From positions 1 to 39,854 of IMG/VR virus record IMGVR_UViG_3300006792_000003: DNA of 39,854 nucleotides. One strand, given 5' to 3'. The notes beneath the pieces are model-generated. The model ran no database searches. It was not told where the DNA came from and was given only the letters and a program-made list of their open reading frames with translations. Positions 38,400 through 39,854 of the stretch are shown piece by piece. This stretch comes from a virus. Each line of letters starts with the position of its first letter. Position 1 is the first letter of the stretch. The position numbers were made by a program, and so were the translations under genes.

Positions 38400-38597
38400 T
38401 CATGGGGTCTTTATGGGGGTAGGTATATCTTTATCTCTTTCCCGTACTATAACGGCAACATCATCATAGACGTAACCTTCCCATGTATCCCCGTCTTGAA
38501 GTACAGACCGAGCACTAGTGTTCAAGCCAGTTTCTCTTGTTATTTCAACCTCTGTATCTGAGTCGCAGCAGGCGGTTACTTTTACTTTTGTAGTCAT
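38400..38597 (-). CDS. Small phage hypothetical protein (65 aa)
   Basis: GGGGAATGAGTA precedes ATG at 38597. The product (MTTKVKVTACCDSDTEVEIT; SVLQDGDTWEGYVYDDVAVI VREREKD-like end, here VRERDKDIPTPIKTP) matches a common small phage protein with a V-K-V-x-A-x-C start, an L-Q-D-G turn and Y-D-D-x-x-x-x-V-R-E end. It is probably a small beta barrel. No function is known to me. Confidence 0.7.
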   Translation of the reverse strand: MTTKVKVTACCDSDTEVEITRETGLNTSARSVLQDGDTWEGYVYDDVAVIVRERDKDIPTPIKTP

Positions 38598-38600
38598 TAC

Positions 38601-38777
38601 TCATTCCCCAGTTATAAAGTGGCGGTCAGGGCAGGACTGGATACCTGCACCGGCATTCTGGACTCGGCTCTCGACCCGGCTGGCGCTTGCTCGCCAGTTA
38701 ATCCGTATGAGCTTTGCAAGGCGTCTTTCATTGGTCTGAGCCTTCAAGTAGCCGGACTCCCTATAATGCGTGTTCAT
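38601..38777 (-). CDS. Small basic hypothetical protein (58 aa)
   Basis: ATG at 38777 overlaps the previous TGA (ATGA). The product begins MNTHYRESGYLKAQTNERRL and has KLIRINWRASASRVESRVQN, ending CPDRHFITGE. It is basic and helical. The coupled start makes it more likely real than the longer reading to 38828. Function unknown. Confidence 0.55.
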   Translation of the reverse strand: MNTHYRESGYLKAQTNERRLAKLIRINWRASASRVESRVQNAGAGIQSCPDRHFITGE

Positions 38778-38959
38778 CCACGCCGCCTGACCATAAATCG
38801 TTGTTTGAAGGTGGAGGCAGGGCGCCACTCCTGCTCGGAAATTTTCGATCTTGGCCCCTTGTTCGGCTTTGCCTTTCGGTGCCGAGGGTCACGCGGTTTT
38901 CCATTACCTTTCAGGTCGCTTTTTAGTCTCCTGCCGACTATCGCGTGTCTGCTTTCCAC
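38774..38959 (-). CDS. Small very basic hypothetical protein (61 aa)
   Basis: GTG at 38959 has GGAG five bases upstream. The product is strongly basic throughout (SRHAIVGRRLKSDLKGNGKP; HRKAKPNKGPRSKISEQEW), probably disordered and nucleic-acid binding. It is the first gene after the 300-base non-coding stretch. No family is recognised. Confidence 0.5.
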   Translation of the reverse strand: MESRHAIVGRRLKSDLKGNGKPRDPRHRKAKPNKGPRSKISEQEWRPASTFKQRFMVRRRG

Positions 38960-39259
38960 GCCGCTCCACCAAAAATCACCCCGGCCCTAGTTATTACAGG
39001 TAGTGGATCATCGAAACTGCAACTGATCACGATGCAGTCCTACCGCCGGTGCCGGTTGCGCCTGTCTATGCTTTGCCGCCTGGGTGCATAGCCCCCACTG
39101 GTACCGTCAGATTTCGATCACGGTTCGTCTAGCACCTTGCCCAGGTGCCGGGATTCCCGAAGGAATTAAAACGGTGGCCAGCCGACAAGGGGGAATAGTA
39201 GGACGCGCACAGAAGCTATTCATGAGCGCGACGGCTGGCCACCAGAAACTGTTAATCAC
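38960..39259. other. 300-base non-coding stretch within the early operon
   Basis: No frame on the minus strand is open long enough to be a gene. The stretch holds an exact 12-bp inverted repeat, GGTGGCCAGCCG (39173-39184) and CGGCTGGCCACC (39232-39243), with 47 bases between. A second, weaker pair is CATCG/CGATG within 39008-39034. I see no clear promoter or T-run terminator. Confidence 0.5.
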
Positions 39260-39676
39260 TCATTCCTTGCCCGCCTTTGGGGTGTCCTTGGCTTTGGGTG
39301 GTTCAGGTAGAGGCATCCAATGGGTTATATCGCCCTGATAAATCCGGCAAAAACCATAATCATCCCAGTTATCAATCATTTCCCACCAGCCTTGCTCGTT
39401 GTAAAATGTATCGTCCTCTTCGCAGTATTCGGATACGCCTTCATCGTCGTTATCTCCGCAGGCTTCCTCGGAATACTGTTCAAGATGTTTGGCACAGACA
39501 GTCCGCCCATTGCCAAGAGCGTTTTTGTAATAGACCAAAACTTTCCTGCCGGAATCCGGCAACCTATCCTCAACACTTATCCATTCCACCCTGCCCCGGT
39601 TATACCAATACTCAGCGGCACCTTTGCTTCCCTGGGTCCAGGGGTTTTCTTTCCAGGCTTTCTCGAAGTCAGTCAC
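39260..39676 (-). CDS. DUF551-family protein
   Basis: WISVEDRLPDSGRKVLVYYK (about residues 32-51) and the closing ITHWMPLPEPPKA are the DUF551 signature; the tract between is acidic and aromatic (EEACGDNDDEGVSEYCEEDD). The first 30 residues (TDFEKAWKENPWTQG ... EYWYNRGR) are a common lead to this domain. I choose GTG at 39676: AAGGAG lies five bases upstream and the GTG overlaps the stop of the small ORF before it. A frame open to 39805 exists but lacks a ribosome binding site. Function of the family is unknown. Confidence 0.8.
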   Translation of the reverse strand: MTDFEKAWKENPWTQGSKGAAEYWYNRGRVEWISVEDRLPDSGRKVLVYYKNALGNGRTVCAKHLEQYSEEACGDNDDEGVSEYCEEDDTFYNEQGWWEMIDNWDDYGFCRIYQGDITHWMPLPEPPKAKDTPKAGKE

Positions 39677-39750
39677 CCAATCTCCTTCAAGGCCTTTGCC
39701 AGAGATTCCAGTCTTGATACTGACTCTATGTTCATGGGGGTCATTCGCAT
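39673..39750 (-). CDS. Possible mini-gene before DUF551 (25 aa)
   Basis: ATG at 39750 overlaps the upstream TAA (TAATG), and its TGA overlaps the GTG of the DUF551 gene. The product reads MRMTPMNIESVSRLESLAKA plus LKEIG, an amphipathic helix. Its 3' end provides the AAGGAG used by the next gene. It may be a leader for coupled translation. Confidence 0.4.
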   Translation of the reverse strand: MRMTPMNIESVSRLESLAKALKEIG

Positions 39751-39848
39751 TATTGCGCATCCAGAAAGTCAGATGCCCGGATTCTGCCCTCAGTGATAGT
39801 CTCAAATTTCTTCCACTGCTGCGCAGGAACGTGGTCCTGGCGTATCAT
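39750..39848 (-). CDS. Small ORF at right edge (32 aa, possibly partial)
   Basis: From ATG at 39848 the product begins MIRQDHVPAQQWKKFETITE and ends RASDFLDAQ. The frame is open to the window edge, so it may be the end of a longer gene. The TAATG link to the next ORF supports translation. No family is recognised. Confidence 0.45.
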   Translation of the reverse strand: MIRQDHVPAQQWKKFETITEGRIRASDFLDAQ

Positions 39849-39854
39849 TTTCCC

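Noticed and set aside
38619-38990. A 123-codon plus-strand frame
   Set aside because: It runs opposite to two short coupled minus-strand genes that have ribosome binding sites and ATGA overlaps; its composition looks like an antisense shadow.
1-39854. CRISPR array, diversity-generating retroelement, insertion sequence
   Set aside because: No spaced direct repeats, no reverse transcriptase or variable repeat pair, and no transposase gene or terminal inverted repeats were seen.
1-39854. Circular or terminally redundant genome ends
   Set aside because: The first and last bases share no visible direct overlap, and joining the ends does not complete the left-edge gene in an obvious way, so completeness cannot be claimed.

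Overview
The window looks like almost all of a tailed double-stranded DNA phage (or prophage) genome with a P22/lambda-like plan: short-tailed (podovirus-type) virion genes, lambda-type nin and replication genes, and a Gram-negative lysis cassette. The inferred host is a Gram-negative bacterium. The reasons are a lipoprotein signal with a lipobox, a spanin-like membrane protein, two twin-arginine signal peptides, and AGGAG-type ribosome binding sites with sigma-70-like promoters. Nothing in the sequence fixes the host genus. Genes are packed edge to edge, very often with ATGA, TAATG, TGATG or TAGTG stop/start overlaps.

Layout. (1) Bases 1-5246, plus strand: an accessory and recombination operon. 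It holds the end of a repeat protein, small unknown genes, a YopX-like protein, an ERF single-strand annealing protein with a YqaJ exonuclease, an XF1762-type protein, and a small protein with a Tat-like signal. (2) 5247-29060, minus strand: packaging and virion genes. Read right to left, they follow the P22 order: small terminase, large terminase, portal, scaffold, capsid, gp4-like adaptor, gp10-like hub, a needle-position gene, gp14-like, three ejection proteins, then fibres/spike. The capsid protein is not P22-like; it resembles the Mu gpT-like group. A GroES-like cochaperonin sits between portal and scaffold, and a strong terminator follows the capsid gene. (3) 29073-31554, minus strand: lysis cassette (coiled-coil membrane protein, endolysin, spanin-like protein, small membrane proteins, lipoprotein). 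(4) 31555-31791: divergent promoters. (5) 31792-32457, plus strand: three small genes ending in a ribbon-helix-helix regulator. (6) 32432-39854, minus strand: early operon with DUF551, cupin-like, PD-(D/E)XK-like, replication initiator, helicase-loader-like, DnaA domain IV, NinB-like, PAPS-reductase-like and NinG genes, plus an HNH-AP2 endonuclease.

No integrase, CI-type repressor, CRISPR array or intact tRNA gene is visible, although a tRNA-like remnant lies near 4.7-4.8 kb. The points most worth a second look are the out-of-frame continuation of an ejection protein (11.65-11.83 kb), the palindrome-marked divergent promoter with a ribbon-helix-helix gene (31.6-32.5 kb), the two Tat-signal proteins, the PAPS-reductase-like gene in the nin region, iteron-like repeats inside the initiator gene, and the nine-residue repeat gene at the left edge.
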